NCBI RefSeq assembly: GCF_005281345.1
Contig: NZ_SZXJ01000027.1
Span: 69,045 to 133,044, forward strand
From: Citrobacter sp. wls619
Lineage (GTDB): Bacteria > Pseudomonadota > Gammaproteobacteria > Enterobacterales > Enterobacteriaceae
Direction: 5' to 3'
Length of the DNA: 64,000 bases
Shown here piece after piece: positions 32,441 through 42,930 of the stretch. Made by a program: the position numbers and the translations under genes. Every line of letters starts with the position of its first letter. Position 1 is the first letter of the stretch. The notes beneath the pieces are model-generated. The model searched no databases. It worked only from the letters and a program-made list of their open reading frames with translations, and was not told the origin of the DNA.

Positions 32441-33412
32441 ATGGAAACGAAAAAAAAGAGTATTGAGTATATCCCTGAGTTTCAAAAATCATTCCGTCAC
32501 CCGCGCTACTGGGGCGCCTGGCTTGGCGTGGCAGCGATTGCAGGGATTGCATTAACGCCAGCATCATTTCGCGATCCCATTCTGGCGAAACTGGGACGGC
32601 TTGCCGGACGGCTGGGGAAAAGTTCGCGTCGTAGAGCGCTTATCAATTTATCCCTCTGTTTTCCTGAGCGCAGCGAAGCCGAGCGTGAGGCCATCGTTGA
32701 TGAGATGTTCGCGACTGCGCCTCAGGCGATGGTTATGATGGCAGAATTAGCCATGCGCGGTCCGGAGAAAATCCAGCACCGCGTTGACTGGCAGGGCCTG
32801 GAAATTATCGATGAGATGCGACGTAATGAGGAAAAGGTGATTTTTCTCGTCCCTCACGGCTGGGGTGTTGATATCCCGGCAATGCTGATGGCATCTCAAG
32901 GCCAGAAAATGGCAGCCATGTTCCATAACCAGGGCAATCCGGTATTTGACTATGTCTGGAATACGGTACGTCGACGTTTCGGCGGTCGTTTACATGCACG
33001 TAACGACGGTATTAAACCTTTTATTCAGTCGGTACGGCAGGGATACTGGGGATATTACTTACCGGATCAGGACCACGGCCCGGAGCACAGCGAGTTTGTC
33101 GATTTCTTCGCGACCTATAAGGCAACGTTACCGGCAATTGGCCGCCTGATGAAGGTTTGTCATGCGCGCGTAGTACCGCTATTCCCTGTGTACGATGGCA
33201 AAACGCATCGTCTGACGATTCAGGTACGGCCACCCATGGATGACATTCTGACGGCCGATGACCATACCATTGCCAGACGGATGAATGAAGAAGTGGAGAT
33301 TTTTGTCACCCCACATCCCGAACAATACACCTGGATTTTGAAACTGCTAAAGACCCGCAAACCCGGCGAAATTGAACCGTATAAACGCAAAGATCTTTAT
33401 CCTAAGAAATAG
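32441..33412 (+). CDS. lpxM: lipid A myristoyltransferase LpxM
   Basis: 323 residues from ATG 32441 (METKKKSIEYIPEF), the E. coli length. Longer readings from 32348 run into the mepM terminator and are rejected. An inner-membrane acyltransferase that adds the last (myristoyl) chain to Kdo2-lipid A. One N-terminal hydrophobic segment is followed by the HxxxxD catalytic motif HGWGVD. E. coli has Ala for the second Gly. The conserved PDQDHGPEHSEF segment is present. Terminators flank it on both sides. Confidence 0.97.
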   Translation: METKKKSIEYIPEFQKSFRHPRYWGAWLGVAAIAGIALTPASFRDPILAKLGRLAGRLGKSSRRRALINLSLCFPERSEAEREAIVDEMFATAPQAMVMMAELAMRGPEKIQHRVDWQGLEIIDEMRRNEEKVIFLVPHGWGVDIPAMLMASQGQKMAAMFHNQGNPVFDYVWNTVRRRFGGRLHARNDGIKPFIQSVRQGYWGYYLPDQDHGPEHSEFVDFFATYKATLPAIGRLMKVCHARVVPLFPVYDGKTHRLTIQVRPPMDDILTADDHTIARRMNEEVEIFVTPHPEQYTWILKLLKTRKPGEIEPYKRKDLYPKK

Positions 33413-33413
33413 A

Positions 33414-33441
33414 AAAAGCCTCTCGTTCGAGAGGCTTTTTT
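33414..33441. terminator. bidirectional terminator between lpxM and pykA
   Basis: AGCCTCTC (33417-33424) and GAGAGGCT (33429-33436) form a stem with a GTTC loop. An A-run precedes it and a T-run follows, so it can end both the lpxM and the convergent pykA transcripts. Confidence 0.9.
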
Positions 33442-33495
33442 GTATCAGGTGACCCGTCCTGAATAGCGAGTAATATCAGGCAGTCAGCAGCGTCG

Positions 33496-34938
33496 TTATT
33501 CTACAGTCAGAATACGTGTGGTGTTGGTGGAACCGATGGTGCTCATGACATCACCCTGAGTCACAATCACCAGATCGCCTGACACCAGGTAACCTTTGTC
33601 GCGCAGCAGATTGACCGCTTCGTTGGCAGCCACGACACCGTCAGTTTCACTGTCAAAGTGAACCGGCGTAACGCCACGATACAGTGAGGTCAGGTTCAGC
33701 GTACGCTCATGACGAGACATCGCGAAAATCGGCAGGCCAGAACTGATGCGGGATGTCATCAGCGCAGTACGACCGGACTCGGTCATGGCGATGATAGCGG
33801 TAACGCCTTTCAGATGGTTCGCGGCATACATCGCTGACATGGCGATAGCTTCTTCGACATTATCAAACTGTACGTCCAGACGGTGTTTAGAAACGTTGAT
33901 GCTCGGGATTTTCTCTGCACCCAGACAGACGCGAGCCATCGCTGCGACGGTTTCCGCCGGGTACTGGCCTGCGGCAGTTTCGGCAGACAGCATGACGGCA
34001 TCAGTCCCATCCAGCACGGCGTTTGCCACGTCCATGACTTCCGCACGGGTCGGCATTGGGTTAGTGATCATCGACTCCATCATCTGCGTTGCGGTAATTA
34101 CCGCACGGTTCAGCTGACGTGCGCGACGGATCAACGCTTTCTGAATACCGACCAGCTCCGGGTCACCGATTTCCACGCCCAGGTCACCACGCGCAACCAT
34201 TACCACGTCAGAGGCAAGGATGATGTCATCCATCGCATTCTGGTCGCAGACGGCTTCAGCACGCTCTACCTTGGCAACAATTTTCGCATCGCAACCAGCG
34301 TCGCGCGCCAGGCGGCGGGCATAATTCAGATCTTCGCCGCAGCGAGGGAAGGAGACTGCCAGATAGTCAACGCTGATTTGCGCTGCAGTAATGATGTCTG
34401 CTTTGTCTTTTTCCGTCAGCGCTTCAGCAGAAAGGCCGCCGCCAAGTTTGTTGATGCCTTTGTTGTTGGAGAGCGGGCCACCGACAGTGACTTCGGTGAA
34501 GACTTTCATACCCTGAACTTCCAGCACTTTGAGCTGTACGCGACCATCATCCAGCAACAGGATATCGCCCGGCACGACGTCAGCAGGCAGGCCTTTGTAA
34601 TCGATGCCGACTTTTTCTTTGTCGCCTTCACCTTTACCGAGATTGGCGTCTAACAGGAATTTGTCGCCAACATTGAGAAATACTTTGCCTTCTTTAAAGG
34701 TCGATACGCGGATTTTAGGTCCCTGCAGGTCACCCAAAATAGCTACATGACGTCCCAGTTTGGCGGCAATCTCACGGACTTTATCCGCCCGCATTTTGTG
34801 ATCTTCTGGAGAGCCGTGCGAAAAGTTCATACGTACAACGTTCGCCCCAGCGGCGATAATTTTTTCAAGGTTGTTATCGCGGTCAGTTGCCGGGCCTAAC
34901 GTGGTAACGATTTTGGTTCTGCGAAGCCTTCTGGACAT
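33496..34938 (-). CDS. pykA: pyruvate kinase II
   Basis: 480 residues from ATG 34938 ([16 protein letters not shown]), the E. coli length. An upstream in-frame ATG adding eight residues is not conserved. It converts phosphoenolpyruvate and ADP to pyruvate and ATP, and is the AMP-activated isoenzyme. The substrate/metal motifs are [26 protein letters not shown] and [11 protein letters not shown]. It is a single-gene unit, upstream of which lies hexR on the same strand. Confidence 0.97.
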   Translation of the reverse strand: MSRRLRRTKIVTTLGPATDRDNNLEKIIAAGANVVRMNFSHGSPEDHKMRADKVREIAAKLGRHVAILGDLQGPKIRVSTFKEGKVFLNVGDKFLLDANLGKGEGDKEKVGIDYKGLPADVVPGDILLLDDGRVQLKVLEVQGMKVFTEVTVGGPLSNNKGINKLGGGLSAEALTEKDKADIITAAQISVDYLAVSFPRCGEDLNYARRLARDAGCDAKIVAKVERAEAVCDQNAMDDIILASDVVMVARGDLGVEIGDPELVGIQKALIRRARQLNRAVITATQMMESMITNPMPTRAEVMDVANAVLDGTDAVMLSAETAAGQYPAETVAAMARVCLGAEKIPSINVSKHRLDVQFDNVEEAIAMSAMYAANHLKGVTAIIAMTESGRTALMTSRISSGLPIFAMSRHERTLNLTSLYRGVTPVHFDSETDGVVAANEAVNLLRDKGYLVSGDLVIVTQGDVMSTIGSTNTTRILTVE

Positions 34939-35057
34939 GTAATACTCCGTTGACTGAAACAACTAGGTGTTGCGTGAACATTGATCCGGCCGTTCTCGAA
35001 CATAAACGGTAAAATGAACGACCCGGATGATAAAAGGGTAGAACATTGTTATTGCTT

Positions 35058-35927
35058 TTAGCGGTCATCACTCTTGATGAGTAATTCTTTATCAAAACGC
35101 GATTCCTTGAGCGCTTCCTTGACACGCTTCAAGTTATCTCTAAATTTTGCCCCACGGCGCAAAGTAAATCCCGTAGCCAGCACATCTATCACGGTAAGTT
35201 GAGCAAGTCGAGAGACCATGGGCATATAAATGTCAGTATCTTCCGGTACATCGAGGGTAATTGCCAGCGTTGCTTCACGTGCCAGCGGAGTACCAGGAGA
35301 TGTCAGGGCAATCACCATGGCATCGTTTTCTCTTGCCAGTTGTGCTAGTTCCACCAGACTTTTGGTTCTTCCGGTGTGTGAAATGAGCACAATGACATCG
35401 TCATCACTACAATTCATACAGCTCATGCGTTGCAGAACGATGTCGTCGGAATAGATAACCGGAACGTTAAAGCGGAAAAATTTATTCATGGCGTCATGCG
35501 CCACCGCGGCGGAGGAACCGAGCCCAAAAAAGGCTATTTTCTTCGCCTGAGTGAGTAAATCAACCGCACGATTTACCGCCACGTTATCCAGAGACTGACG
35601 AACATGGTCAAGGCTCGCCATTGCAGACTCGAAGATTTTCCCCGTGTAGGATTCAACGCTGTCATCCTCATCCACATTGCGATTAACATATGGGGTACCA
35701 TTTGCCAGGCTTTGCGCCAGATGCAGTTTAAAATCAGGAAAGCCACGCGTATCCATGCTGCGGCAGAAACGGTTAACGGTCGGTTCGCTGACATTGGCTT
35801 CCAGCGCCAGCGCAGCAATGCTCGAATGGATTGCCTGGTCTGGTGAGGTAAGAATAACGTCAGCAACCTTACGTTCTGACTTGCTCAAATGTTCCAGTTT
35901 TAACTGGATTTTTTCCAGCATATTCAT
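35058..35927 (-). CDS. hexR: transcriptional regulator HexR (RpiR family)
   Basis: 289 residues from ATG 35927 (MNMLEKIQLKLEHL), the E. coli length. Earlier in-frame starts up to 36032 give non-conserved sequence. An N-terminal RpiR-type helix-turn-helix (ALEANVSEPTVNRFCRSM) is followed by a SIS sugar-phosphate domain (FFGLGSSAAVAHDAMNKF; LISHTGRTKSLVELA). HexR represses zwf, edd-eda and other sugar genes, and is released by 2-keto-3-deoxy-6-phosphogluconate, the product of Edd. It is divergent from zwf, whose operator lies about 475 bp away. Confidence 0.96.
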   Translation of the reverse strand: MNMLEKIQLKLEHLSKSERKVADVILTSPDQAIHSSIAALALEANVSEPTVNRFCRSMDTRGFPDFKLHLAQSLANGTPYVNRNVDEDDSVESYTGKIFESAMASLDHVRQSLDNVAVNRAVDLLTQAKKIAFFGLGSSAAVAHDAMNKFFRFNVPVIYSDDIVLQRMSCMNCSDDDVIVLISHTGRTKSLVELAQLARENDAMVIALTSPGTPLAREATLAITLDVPEDTDIYMPMVSRLAQLTVIDVLATGFTLRRGAKFRDNLKRVKEALKESRFDKELLIKSDDR

Positions 35928-36040
35928 GATGTAGGTAGACTCATGGGTCATGGGCAAAAGCGATTTCAGCAATATGGGGAAATCGGGGCATAATTTTGTT
36001 ATACACGTCATACGTCGAGCCGCAGGGGCCACGTTAATTC

Positions 36041-36163
36041 ACCTGAATCGCTTACTTGAGTAAGCCCATCGGGATGAAATGAGAGACATCCTTCGGTTGG
36101 AAAAATTCGTTCCTGGCGAATTTGCCACTCGCTTGCCGTTTTCCTGCAACGCGAATTATTTTG
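36041..36163. repeat. intergenic repeat, copy B
   Basis: The hexR-zwf gap (36033-36461, 429 bp) begins with a segment containing an inverted pair (GCTTACTTGAGTAAGC at about 36050-36065). Its tail at 36131-36163 matches 22 of 33 bases in the cutC-cmoB gap. The rest of the gap is AT-rich, holds the zwf promoter and the HexR operator, and has no ORF that looks coding. Confidence 0.5.
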
Positions 36164-36400
36164 TGTGTAGATACTACCCCTGAGAGTGAAGTAACGGGGC
36201 AAAATGGAGAGAATAGTTGTTGTTTTTTTTCATTACATGATCGAAGTCCGGTTTTCATACTTCTTCACGGGCACGAAAAAAAGCGACTTTTTTATCCATT
36301 TTGAGCCTGACTGACGCCTGTTTAACCGCTGTTTTCGGTAACAGCACGGCTGGATAAGCGTTTACGGTTCACGGAATCACGTAAAAGCAGTACAGTGCAT

Positions 36401-36415
36401 TGTAATAAAATTACA
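36401..36415 (+). promoter_or_regulatory. HexR operator at the zwf promoter
   Basis: TGTAATAAAATTACA is a perfect 15-bp palindrome and fits the HexR consensus (TGTAxT-N3-AxTACA). It extends by one base on each side (T..A). It lies 47 bases before the zwf start and overlaps the likely promoter (TGTAAT as a -10). Confidence 0.85.
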
Positions 36416-36461
36416 ACCAGTGTCTGGCAAAAGCACCAGGCACTCAATTGAGGAGAATGAC

Positions 36462-37937
36462 ATGGCGGTAACGCAAACAGCCCAGGCATGTGACCTGGTC
36501 ATTTTCGGCGCGAAGGGCGACCTGGCGCGACGGAAATTGCTGCCTTCCCTGTATCAACTGGAAAAGGCCGGTCAGATTAACCCGGATACCCGCATTATTG
36601 GGGTAGGGCGTGCTGATTGGGACAAAGCTGCCTATACCAAGGTTGTACGCGAAGCGCTCGAAACTTTCATGAAAGAAAAAATTGATGAAAGTTTATGGGA
36701 AACCCTCAGCGGCCGTCTGGATTTTTGTAACCTGGACGTCAATGACACCGCCGCATTCAGCCGTCTGGGCGAGATGCTGGATCAAAAATCACGTACCACG
36801 ATTAACTATTTCGCTATGCCGCCAAGCACCTTTGGCGCGATCTGCAAAGGTTTGGGTGAAGCAAAACTTAACGCGAAGCCTGCGCGTGTCGTGATGGAAA
36901 AACCGCTGGGTACTTCGCTCGCGACATCCCGTGAAATCAACGACCAGGTGGGTGAGTATTTCGAAGAATGCCAGGTTTACCGCATCGACCACTATCTTGG
37001 TAAAGAGACGGTTCTGAACCTGCTGGCGCTGCGTTTCGCTAACTCCCTGTTTGTAAATAACTGGGATAATCGCACTATCGACCACGTAGAAATTACGGTG
37101 GCAGAAGAAGTGGGTATTGAAGGTCGCTGGGGCTACTTTGACCAGGCAGGTCAAATGCGCGATATGATCCAGAACCACCTGCTGCAGATCCTCTGCATGA
37201 TCGCAATGTCTCCTCCGGCTGATCTGAGCGCCGACAGCATTCGCGATGAGAAAGTAAAGGTTCTGAAATCGCTGCGTCGCATCGATCGCTCGAACGTGCG
37301 TGAAAAAACGGTGCGCGGTCAGTACACCACCGGTTTTGCCCAGGGTAAAAAGGTACCGGGTTACCTGGAAGAAGAGGGCGCGAATAAGAGCAGCAACACG
37401 GAAACGTTTGTGGCGATCCGCGTCGATATCGATAACTGGCGCTGGACGGGCGTACCGTTCTACCTGCGTACCGGTAAACGTTTACCAACTAAGTGCTCTG
37501 AAGTGGTGGTTTACTTCAAAACACCTGAGCTGAATCTGTTTAAAGAATCCTGGCAGGATCTGCCGCAGAACAAGCTGACTATTCGTTTGCAGCCTGATGA
37601 AGGGGTTGATATCCAGGTACTGAACAAAGTGCCGGGTCTGGACCATAAACATAATCTGCAAATCACTAAGCTGGATCTGAGCTACTCAGAAACCTTCAAC
37701 CAAACGCACCTGGCCGACGCCTATGAGCGCCTGCTGTTGGAAACCATGCGCGGTATTCAGGCTCTGTTTGTGCGTCGCGATGAGGTCGAAGAAGCATGGA
37801 AGTGGGTGGATTCAATTACCGAAGCCTGGGCGATGGATAACGAGTCGCCGAAGCCTTATCAGGCAGGAACCTGGGGACCGGTTGCGTCTGTTGCTATGAT
37901 CACCCGTGACGGTCGTTCCTGGAACGAATTCGAGTAA
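36462..37937 (+). CDS. zwf: glucose-6-phosphate 1-dehydrogenase
   Basis: 491 residues from ATG 36462 with AGGAG at 36451-36455, the E. coli length. An in-frame codon at 36420 lies in the operator region and is rejected. It oxidises glucose 6-phosphate with NADP+, feeding both the pentose-phosphate and Entner-Doudoroff routes. The nucleotide motif is [12 protein letters not shown], and the catalytic segment RIDHYLGKE is intact. HexR controls it, and in E. coli SoxS/MarA also activate it. A SoxS site was not recognised here. Confidence 0.98.
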   Translation: MAVTQTAQACDLVIFGAKGDLARRKLLPSLYQLEKAGQINPDTRIIGVGRADWDKAAYTKVVREALETFMKEKIDESLWETLSGRLDFCNLDVNDTAAFSRLGEMLDQKSRTTINYFAMPPSTFGAICKGLGEAKLNAKPARVVMEKPLGTSLATSREINDQVGEYFEECQVYRIDHYLGKETVLNLLALRFANSLFVNNWDNRTIDHVEITVAEEVGIEGRWGYFDQAGQMRDMIQNHLLQILCMIAMSPPADLSADSIRDEKVKVLKSLRRIDRSNVREKTVRGQYTTGFAQGKKVPGYLEEEGANKSSNTETFVAIRVDIDNWRWTGVPFYLRTGKRLPTKCSEVVVYFKTPELNLFKESWQDLPQNKLTIRLQPDEGVDIQVLNKVPGLDHKHNLQITKLDLSYSETFNQTHLADAYERLLLETMRGIQALFVRRDEVEEAWKWVDSITEAWAMDNESPKPYQAGTWGPVASVAMITRDGRSWNEFE

Positions 37938-37961
37938 AAGATCATCTAGCCATTAGGTGTT

Positions 37962-37977
37962 ATTTTACCGGTAACAT
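37962..37977 (+). promoter_or_regulatory. GntR-type operator upstream of edd
   Basis: ATTTTACCGGTAACAT differs at one base from the palindrome ATGTTACC-GGTAACAT recognised by the gluconate repressor GntR. A possible -10 (TAGAAT, 37994-37999) follows, with GTAACA as -35 at 17-base spacing. In E. coli GntR controls edd. The site lies just after zwf and before the zwf terminator. Confidence 0.65.
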
Positions 37978-38015
37978 GATCTAACACAGATTGTAGAATA
38001 ATTTTTGCACTTTTA

Positions 38016-38049
38016 AACCTCGCGTGGATTCACCCGCGAGGTTTTTTTT
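38016..38049 (+). terminator. Rho-independent terminator after zwf / in the edd leader
   Basis: AACCTCGCG (38016-38024) pairs with CGCGAGGTT (38035-38043), followed by T's to 38049. It should end the zwf transcript. It also lies downstream of the GntR-type site, so an edd transcript starting near 38006 would have to read through it. Confidence 0.9.
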
Positions 38050-38171
38050 ATTACACTGCCTGAAACGATTTTGCCCCTGAGCTACGGCTAACAAGCGATT
38101 CAGCAATATTTAGTGATGCTGAGTAACACTGTTTACCCAACCGCTCTGACAGATAAATTTTAGGAGCCTCT

Positions 38172-39983
38172 ATGAATCCGAATTTGTTACGCGTAACACA
38201 ACGTATCGTCGAACGTTCCCGGGACACGCGTTCCGCCTACCTCGCTCGAATCGAACAGGCTAAAACGACTACCGTCCATCGTTCACAACTGGCGTGCGGT
38301 AATCTGGCGCATGGTTTTGCCGCCTGTCAGCCGGAGGATAAAGCCTCGCTAAAAAGCATGTTGCGTAACAATATCGCGATCATTACCTCCTATAACGACA
38401 TGCTTTCCGCACACCAGCCGTATGAACACTATCCGGCCATTATTCGTAAAGCGCTACATGAAGCCAATGCGGTGGGCCAGGTTGCTGGTGGCGTACCTGC
38501 GATGTGCGATGGAGTGACCCAGGGTCAGGACGGCATGGAGCTTTCTCTGCTAAGTCGTGAAGTCATTGCGATGTCGGCGGCCGTGGGGCTCTCGCACAAT
38601 ATGTTTGATGGTGCACTGTTCCTCGGCGTATGTGACAAGATTGTCCCGGGCCTGGTTATGGCGGCGCTTTCCTTCGGTCATCTGCCTTCAATCTTCATCC
38701 CTTCTGGCCCGATGGCGAGTGGTCTGGCGAACAAAGAGAAAGTACGTATTCGTCAACTGTATGCCGAAGGCAAAGTGGATCGTATGGCACTGCTCGAATC
38801 TGAGGCTGCGTCTTATCACGCACCGGGTACCTGTACGTTCTACGGCACCGCTAACACCAACCAGATGGTCGTGGAGTTTATGGGCATGCAGTTGCCAGGC
38901 TCCTCTTTTGTGCACCCGGATGCACCACTGCGTGAAGCATTGACCGCAGCGGCGGCCCGTCAGGTAACACGTCTGACCGGGAACGGTAACGAGTGGATGC
39001 CGATCGGTAAAATGATCGATGAAAAAGTTGTGGTAAACGGTATTGTCGCGCTGCTGGCGACCGGCGGTTCAACCAACCATACGATGCACCTGGTCGCCAT
39101 GGCGCGTGCAGCCGGTATTCTGATTAACTGGGATGACTTCTCCGATCTGTCCGATATCGTGCCGCTGATGGCGCGTTTGTACCCGAATGGTCCGGCAGAT
39201 ATAAACCATTTCCAGGCAGCGGGTGGTGTGCCGGTGTTAATGCGAGAACTGCTGAACGCGGGTCTGTTACATGAAGATGTGAACACTGTTGCCGGGTTCG
39301 GTTTATCACGTTATACCCTGGAGCCGTGGCTGAATAACGGTGAACTGGACTGGCGCGAAGGTGCGGAAAAATCGCTGGACAGCAATGTGATTGCCGCCTT
39401 TGACCAGCCATTCTCCCATCACGGCGGCACTAAAGTACTGAGTGGCAATCTGGGGCGTGCGGTGATGAAAACCTCAGCTGTTCCAGTTGAAAATCAAGTG
39501 ATTGAAGCGCCTGCCGTGGTCTTCGAAAGTCAACATGATGTGTTACCGGCATTTGATGCGGGTCTGCTTGACCGGGATTGTGTGGTTGTTGTGCGCCATC
39601 AGGGACCAAAAGCGAACGGAATGCCAGAATTACATAAACTCATGCCGCCACTTGGTGTATTATTGGACCGTTGTTTCAAAATTGCGTTAGTTACTGATGG
39701 ACGACTTTCAGGTGCTTCAGGTAAAGTGCCTTCAGCAATCCATGTAACCCCAGAAGCCTACGATGGCGGGCTGCTGGCAAAAGTGCGCGATGGCGACATC
39801 ATTCGTGTGAATGGACAGACAGGTGAATTGACGCTGCTGGTTGATGAAGAAGAACTTGCCTCTCGTCAGCCTCACATTCCTGACCTTAGCGCTTCGCGCG
39901 TGGGTACCGGGCGTGAAATGTTCAGCGCGTTGCGTGAAAAGCTGTCCGGTGCGGAGCAGGGCGCAACCTGTATCACTTTTTAA
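38172..39983 (+). CDS. edd: phosphogluconate dehydratase (Entner-Doudoroff)
   Basis: 603 residues, the E. coli length. It dehydrates 6-phosphogluconate to 2-keto-3-deoxy-6-phosphogluconate, using an iron-sulfur cluster of the IlvD/Edd family. Cluster cysteines lie in [10 protein letters not shown] and [26 protein letters not shown] and [13 protein letters not shown] are family motifs. The start ATG 38172 is preceded by TAGGAG. eda follows after 34 bases, as an operon. Confidence 0.98.
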   Translation: MNPNLLRVTQRIVERSRDTRSAYLARIEQAKTTTVHRSQLACGNLAHGFAACQPEDKASLKSMLRNNIAIITSYNDMLSAHQPYEHYPAIIRKALHEANAVGQVAGGVPAMCDGVTQGQDGMELSLLSREVIAMSAAVGLSHNMFDGALFLGVCDKIVPGLVMAALSFGHLPSIFIPSGPMASGLANKEKVRIRQLYAEGKVDRMALLESEAASYHAPGTCTFYGTANTNQMVVEFMGMQLPGSSFVHPDAPLREALTAAAARQVTRLTGNGNEWMPIGKMIDEKVVVNGIVALLATGGSTNHTMHLVAMARAAGILINWDDFSDLSDIVPLMARLYPNGPADINHFQAAGGVPVLMRELLNAGLLHEDVNTVAGFGLSRYTLEPWLNNGELDWREGAEKSLDSNVIAAFDQPFSHHGGTKVLSGNLGRAVMKTSAVPVENQVIEAPAVVFESQHDVLPAFDAGLLDRDCVVVVRHQGPKANGMPELHKLMPPLGVLLDRCFKIALVTDGRLSGASGKVPSAIHVTPEAYDGGLLAKVRDGDIIRVNGQTGELTLLVDEEELASRQPHIPDLSASRVGTGREMFSALREKLSGAEQGATCITF

Positions 39984-40017
39984 GACTTAATTTGTAATCA
40001 GGCGAGAGAAAACTCTG

Positions 40018-40659
40018 ATGAAAAACTGGAAGACAAGTGCAGAAGCAATCCTGACCACTGGCCCGGTTGTACCGGTTATCGTGGTTAACAAACTGGAACA
40101 CGCGGTGCCGATGGCAAAAGCGTTAGTTGCAGGAGGCGTGCGCGTTCTGGAAGTGACGTTACGTACCGCATGTGCGATGGATGCTATTCGTGCGATCGCG
40201 AAAGAAGTACCGGATGCTATCGTCGGTGCGGGTACTGTGCTGAATCCACAGCAACTGGCTGAAGTTACTGCGGCTGGTGCTCAGTTTGCGATTAGCCCGG
40301 GTCTGACCGAGCCGCTGTTGAAAGCAGCAACCGAAGGGACGATTCCGCTGATCCCTGGCATCAGCACCGTTTCTGAACTGATGCTGGGTATGGACTACGG
40401 TTTGAAAGAGTTCAAATTCTTCCCGGCTGAAGCGAACGGCGGTACGAAAGCACTGCAGGCAATCGCGGGTCCGTTCTCTCAGGTTCGTTTCTGCCCGACT
40501 GGCGGTATCTCCCCGGCGAACTACCGTGATTACCTGGCCCTGAAAAGCGTGCTGTGCATTGGCGGTTCCTGGCTGGTTCCGGCGGATGCGCTGGAAGCGG
40601 GTGATTACGATCGTATCACCAAACTGGCTCGCGAAGCGGTTGAAGGCGCGAAGCAGTAA
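40018..40659 (+). CDS. eda: KDPG / 2-keto-4-hydroxyglutarate aldolase
   Basis: 213 residues, the E. coli length. A class I aldolase splitting KDPG to pyruvate and glyceraldehyde 3-phosphate. The Schiff-base lysine is Lys133 in KEFKFFPAE, and Glu45 in VLEVTLRTA is the general acid/base. It also acts in gluconate, glucuronate and galacturonate catabolism, which may connect with the upstream GH105 enzyme (inference). GAGAG precedes the start. In E. coli, extra promoters inside edd drive eda, but none was identified here. Confidence 0.98.
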   Translation: MKNWKTSAEAILTTGPVVPVIVVNKLEHAVPMAKALVAGGVRVLEVTLRTACAMDAIRAIAKEVPDAIVGAGTVLNPQQLAEVTAAGAQFAISPGLTEPLLKAATEGTIPLIPGISTVSELMLGMDYGLKEFKFFPAEANGGTKALQAIAGPFSQVRFCPTGGISPANYRDYLALKSVLCIGGSWLVPADALEAGDYDRITKLAREAVEGAKQ

Positions 40660-40681
40660 GTTATCAACGTGTAAACCGAAG

Positions 40682-40746
40682 GCCCGATAAGAGGCGTTAG
40701 CGCCGATATCGGGCTTTGCCGGATGGGGTTTACTGCCTCATCCGGT
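40682..40746. repeat. REP/BIME cluster between eda and purT
   Basis: Two palindromes: GCCCGATA (40682-40689) with TATCGGGC (40707-40714), then CCGGATG (40719-40725) with CATCCGG (40739-40745). It fills the gap between convergent eda and purT. Confidence 0.85.
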
Positions 40747-40760
40747 CTACGGGCCCGGTT

Positions 40761-41939
40761 TTAACCTGCCACTTTTACCTGTACAGCCGCTTTTTTCGCG
40801 CGATCAACCGCCTCTTCAACACTTTCTGCAGTTGCCAGCACGACACCTAAACGACGCGTACCGTCGATCTCGGGTTTACCAAACAGACGTATCTGCAAAC
40901 CCGCGCCAACGGCAGCATCCACATTATCAAAGGTAACGTTTTGACTGCTTAGCTGCGGCAGGATCACTGCTGACGCTGACGGCCCATACTGGCGGATTGC
41001 GCCAACGGGAAGACCAAGGAATGCACGCACGTGCAGGGCAAACTCAGACAGATCCTGAGAAATCAGCGTCACCATACCCGTGTCGTGCGGGCGAGGGGAG
41101 ACTTCGCTGAAAATGACGTCGTCACCGCAGACAAACAGCTCCACACCAAATAATCCGTGGCCGCCCAATGCCAGTACCACTTTCCGGGCAATCTCCTGCG
41201 CCCGGGCTAACGCCAGTTCGCTCATCTGCTGTGGCTGCCAGGATTCGCGATAGTCGCCGTCTTCCTGGCGATGACCTACCGGTGCGCAAAAATGTACGCC
41301 GTCAATGGCGCTGACGGTAAGCAGTGTGATTTCAAAATCGAAATTCACCACGCCTTCGACGATAACACGCCCGGCGCCCGCTCGCCCGCCCTGTTGGGCA
41401 TAGTTCCAGGCTTCGGTTAGCTGTTCGGCGGAGCGAATAAAGCTCTGGCCTTTACCGGAAGAACTCATTACCGGTTTTACGATGCAGGGATAACCGATTT
41501 CGTCTACGGCCTCGCGAAAACGCCGTTCACTGTCAGCAAAGCGGTAAGAAGAGGTCGGCAAAGACAATTCTTCGGCGGCCAGTCGACGGATCCCCTCGCG
41601 GTTCATGGTCAGTTGCGTCGCCCGAGCACACGGCACGACGCGTTGGCCTTCCTGTTCCAGTTTTACCAGCATATCTGTAGCAATCGCCTCTATTTCGGGC
41701 ACGATATAATCTGGTTTTTCACGCTCCACGATCTGGCGTAATGCATCGCCATCCAACATGTTGATGACGTATGAACGATGGGCAACATGCATAGCTGGCG
41801 CGTCGGGGTAACGATCCACGGCAATGACTTCCACGCCCAGGCGTTGGCATTCAATCGCCACCTCTTTACCCAGTTCACCTGAACCTAATAACATCACACG
41901 CGTTGCTGCAGGACGCAGTGCTGTGCCTAATAACGTCAT
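40761..41939 (-). CDS. purT: formate-dependent GAR transformylase
   Basis: 392 residues, the E. coli length. An ATP-grasp enzyme that makes formyl-glycinamide ribonucleotide from GAR, formate and ATP, bypassing PurN. An N-terminal preATP-grasp domain ([20 protein letters not shown]) comes first. The ATP-grasp core has [12 protein letters not shown] and [15 protein letters not shown] PurR box lies 36 bases upstream, placing it in the purine regulon. Confidence 0.98.
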   Translation of the reverse strand: MTLLGTALRPAATRVMLLGSGELGKEVAIECQRLGVEVIAVDRYPDAPAMHVAHRSYVINMLDGDALRQIVEREKPDYIVPEIEAIATDMLVKLEQEGQRVVPCARATQLTMNREGIRRLAAEELSLPTSSYRFADSERRFREAVDEIGYPCIVKPVMSSSGKGQSFIRSAEQLTEAWNYAQQGGRAGAGRVIVEGVVNFDFEITLLTVSAIDGVHFCAPVGHRQEDGDYRESWQPQQMSELALARAQEIARKVVLALGGHGLFGVELFVCGDDVIFSEVSPRPHDTGMVTLISQDLSEFALHVRAFLGLPVGAIRQYGPSASAVILPQLSSQNVTFDNVDAAVGAGLQIRLFGKPEIDGTRRLGVVLATAESVEEAVDRAKKAAVQVKVAG

Positions 41940-41974
41940 AAATTAATCCCCTGTTTTAACTGGGTGCAGTATAT

Positions 41975-41990
41975 ACGAAAACGTTTGCGT
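41975..41990 (-). promoter_or_regulatory. PurR operator of purT
   Basis: ACGAAAACGTTTGCGT differs at one base from the palindromic PurR consensus ACGCAAACGTTTGCGT. It lies 36 bp upstream of the purT start on the minus strand. Confidence 0.93.
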
Positions 41991-42034
41991 CTGTCTTTAT
42001 TACCAGGTTGATTTCAGGGATGAAAAAGAATATG

Positions 42035-42050
42035 CTGTATATAAATACAG
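42035..42050 (+). promoter_or_regulatory. LexA operator of yebG
   Basis: CTGTATATAAATACAG matches CTGT-N8-ACAG, one base away from the ideal alternating-AT spacer. It lies 22 bases upstream of the yebG start codon and would block transcription initiation. Confidence 0.95.
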
Positions 42051-42071
42051 GTAATTTAAGAGGCTGCAAAA

Positions 42072-42362
42072 ATGGCGGTTGAAGTTAAATACGTAGTCAT
42101 TCGGGAAGGTGAGGAAAAAATGTCGTTTACCAGCAAAAAGGAAGCCGATGCGTATGACAAAATGCTCGATACAGCCGATCTGCTCGACACATGGCTGGAA
42201 CAATCACCGGTAGCGCTGGAAGATGAGCAGCGTGAAGCGCTTTCTCTGTGGCTGGCTGAACAAAAAGAGGTGCTGAGCGCCATCCTGAAAAACGGCAAGC
42301 TGCCTTCTCCACAGGTGGTCGACAACAACGCATCTGCTGAGGATGATACCCAGGCGGCCTGA
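42072..42362 (+). CDS. yebG: SOS-induced protein YebG
   Basis: 96 residues, the E. coli length (MAVEVKYVVIREGEEKMSFT). A small cytoplasmic protein of the YebG family. It is DNA-damage-inducible in E. coli through the LexA box just upstream. Its molecular role is unknown. The central region is helical, and the C-terminal tail (NNASAEDDTQAA) is acidic. Confidence 0.95.
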   Translation: MAVEVKYVVIREGEEKMSFTSKKEADAYDKMLDTADLLDTWLEQSPVALEDEQREALSLWLAEQKEVLSAILKNGKLPSPQVVDNNASAEDDTQAA

Positions 42363-42482
42363 AGCGACTTGCGCTCCTGATATTTTGTACCATGCTTTTC
42401 CCTGAATCATTGTGCAATCTCTGACAGCCTTCACACCGCGGGTCTGCGGCCTGAAGGACGAAAGGGAGATAAGGAGAAAAGA

Positions 42483-42839
42483 ATGTATAAAAAAAGAGCG
42501 TTGTTGAGCCTGCTGTTGTTATCTGCCAGCGTATCAGTATTTGCGGCGAATACGGAAAGTAAGTCAGTTCAGTTTCCAAACTGTGAAGGTCTGGACGCTG
42601 ATGGTATCGCGGCCAGCGTCAAACGTGATTACCTGCAGAATCGCATTGTGCGCTGGGCCGACGATCAAAAGAAACTCGGTCAGCTTGACCCGGTAGCATG
42701 GGCCAATCCACAGGATATTGTCGGTAAAGATGGGCAGTGGACAGTCCCCCTGACCGTGCGCGGCAAAAGCAGCGACATTCACTATCAGGTAAAGATTGAT
42801 TGCAAAGCCGGCACTGCAGAGTATCAGGTGCGCCAGTAG
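42483..42839 (+). CDS. yebF: secreted protein YebF (Cmi-like)
   Basis: 118 residues, the E. coli length. A Sec signal peptide ([21 protein letters not shown]) precedes a mature domain with two cysteines (NCEGLD near 38; DCKAG near 110) that form a disulfide in homologues. YebF is exported to the medium in E. coli through porins and resembles the colicin M immunity protein Cmi. Its natural role is unclear. AAGGAG lies upstream of the ATG at 42483. Confidence 0.94.
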   Translation: MYKKRALLSLLLLSASVSVFAANTESKSVQFPNCEGLDADGIAASVKRDYLQNRIVRWADDQKKLGQLDPVAWANPQDIVGKDGQWTVPLTVRGKSSDIHYQVKIDCKAGTAEYQVRQ

Positions 42840-42930
42840 CTGAATTTGCACATCTTTTGATGACCTGAACACTTCCTGACATCCCCTCGGGTACGCTTTG
42901 ATGATTATTCGTCTGTACTTGAGGGACAAA

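Noticed and set aside
33883-34653. 256-codon open frame on the plus strand
   Set aside because: Antisense to pykA. No start context and no recognisable domain.
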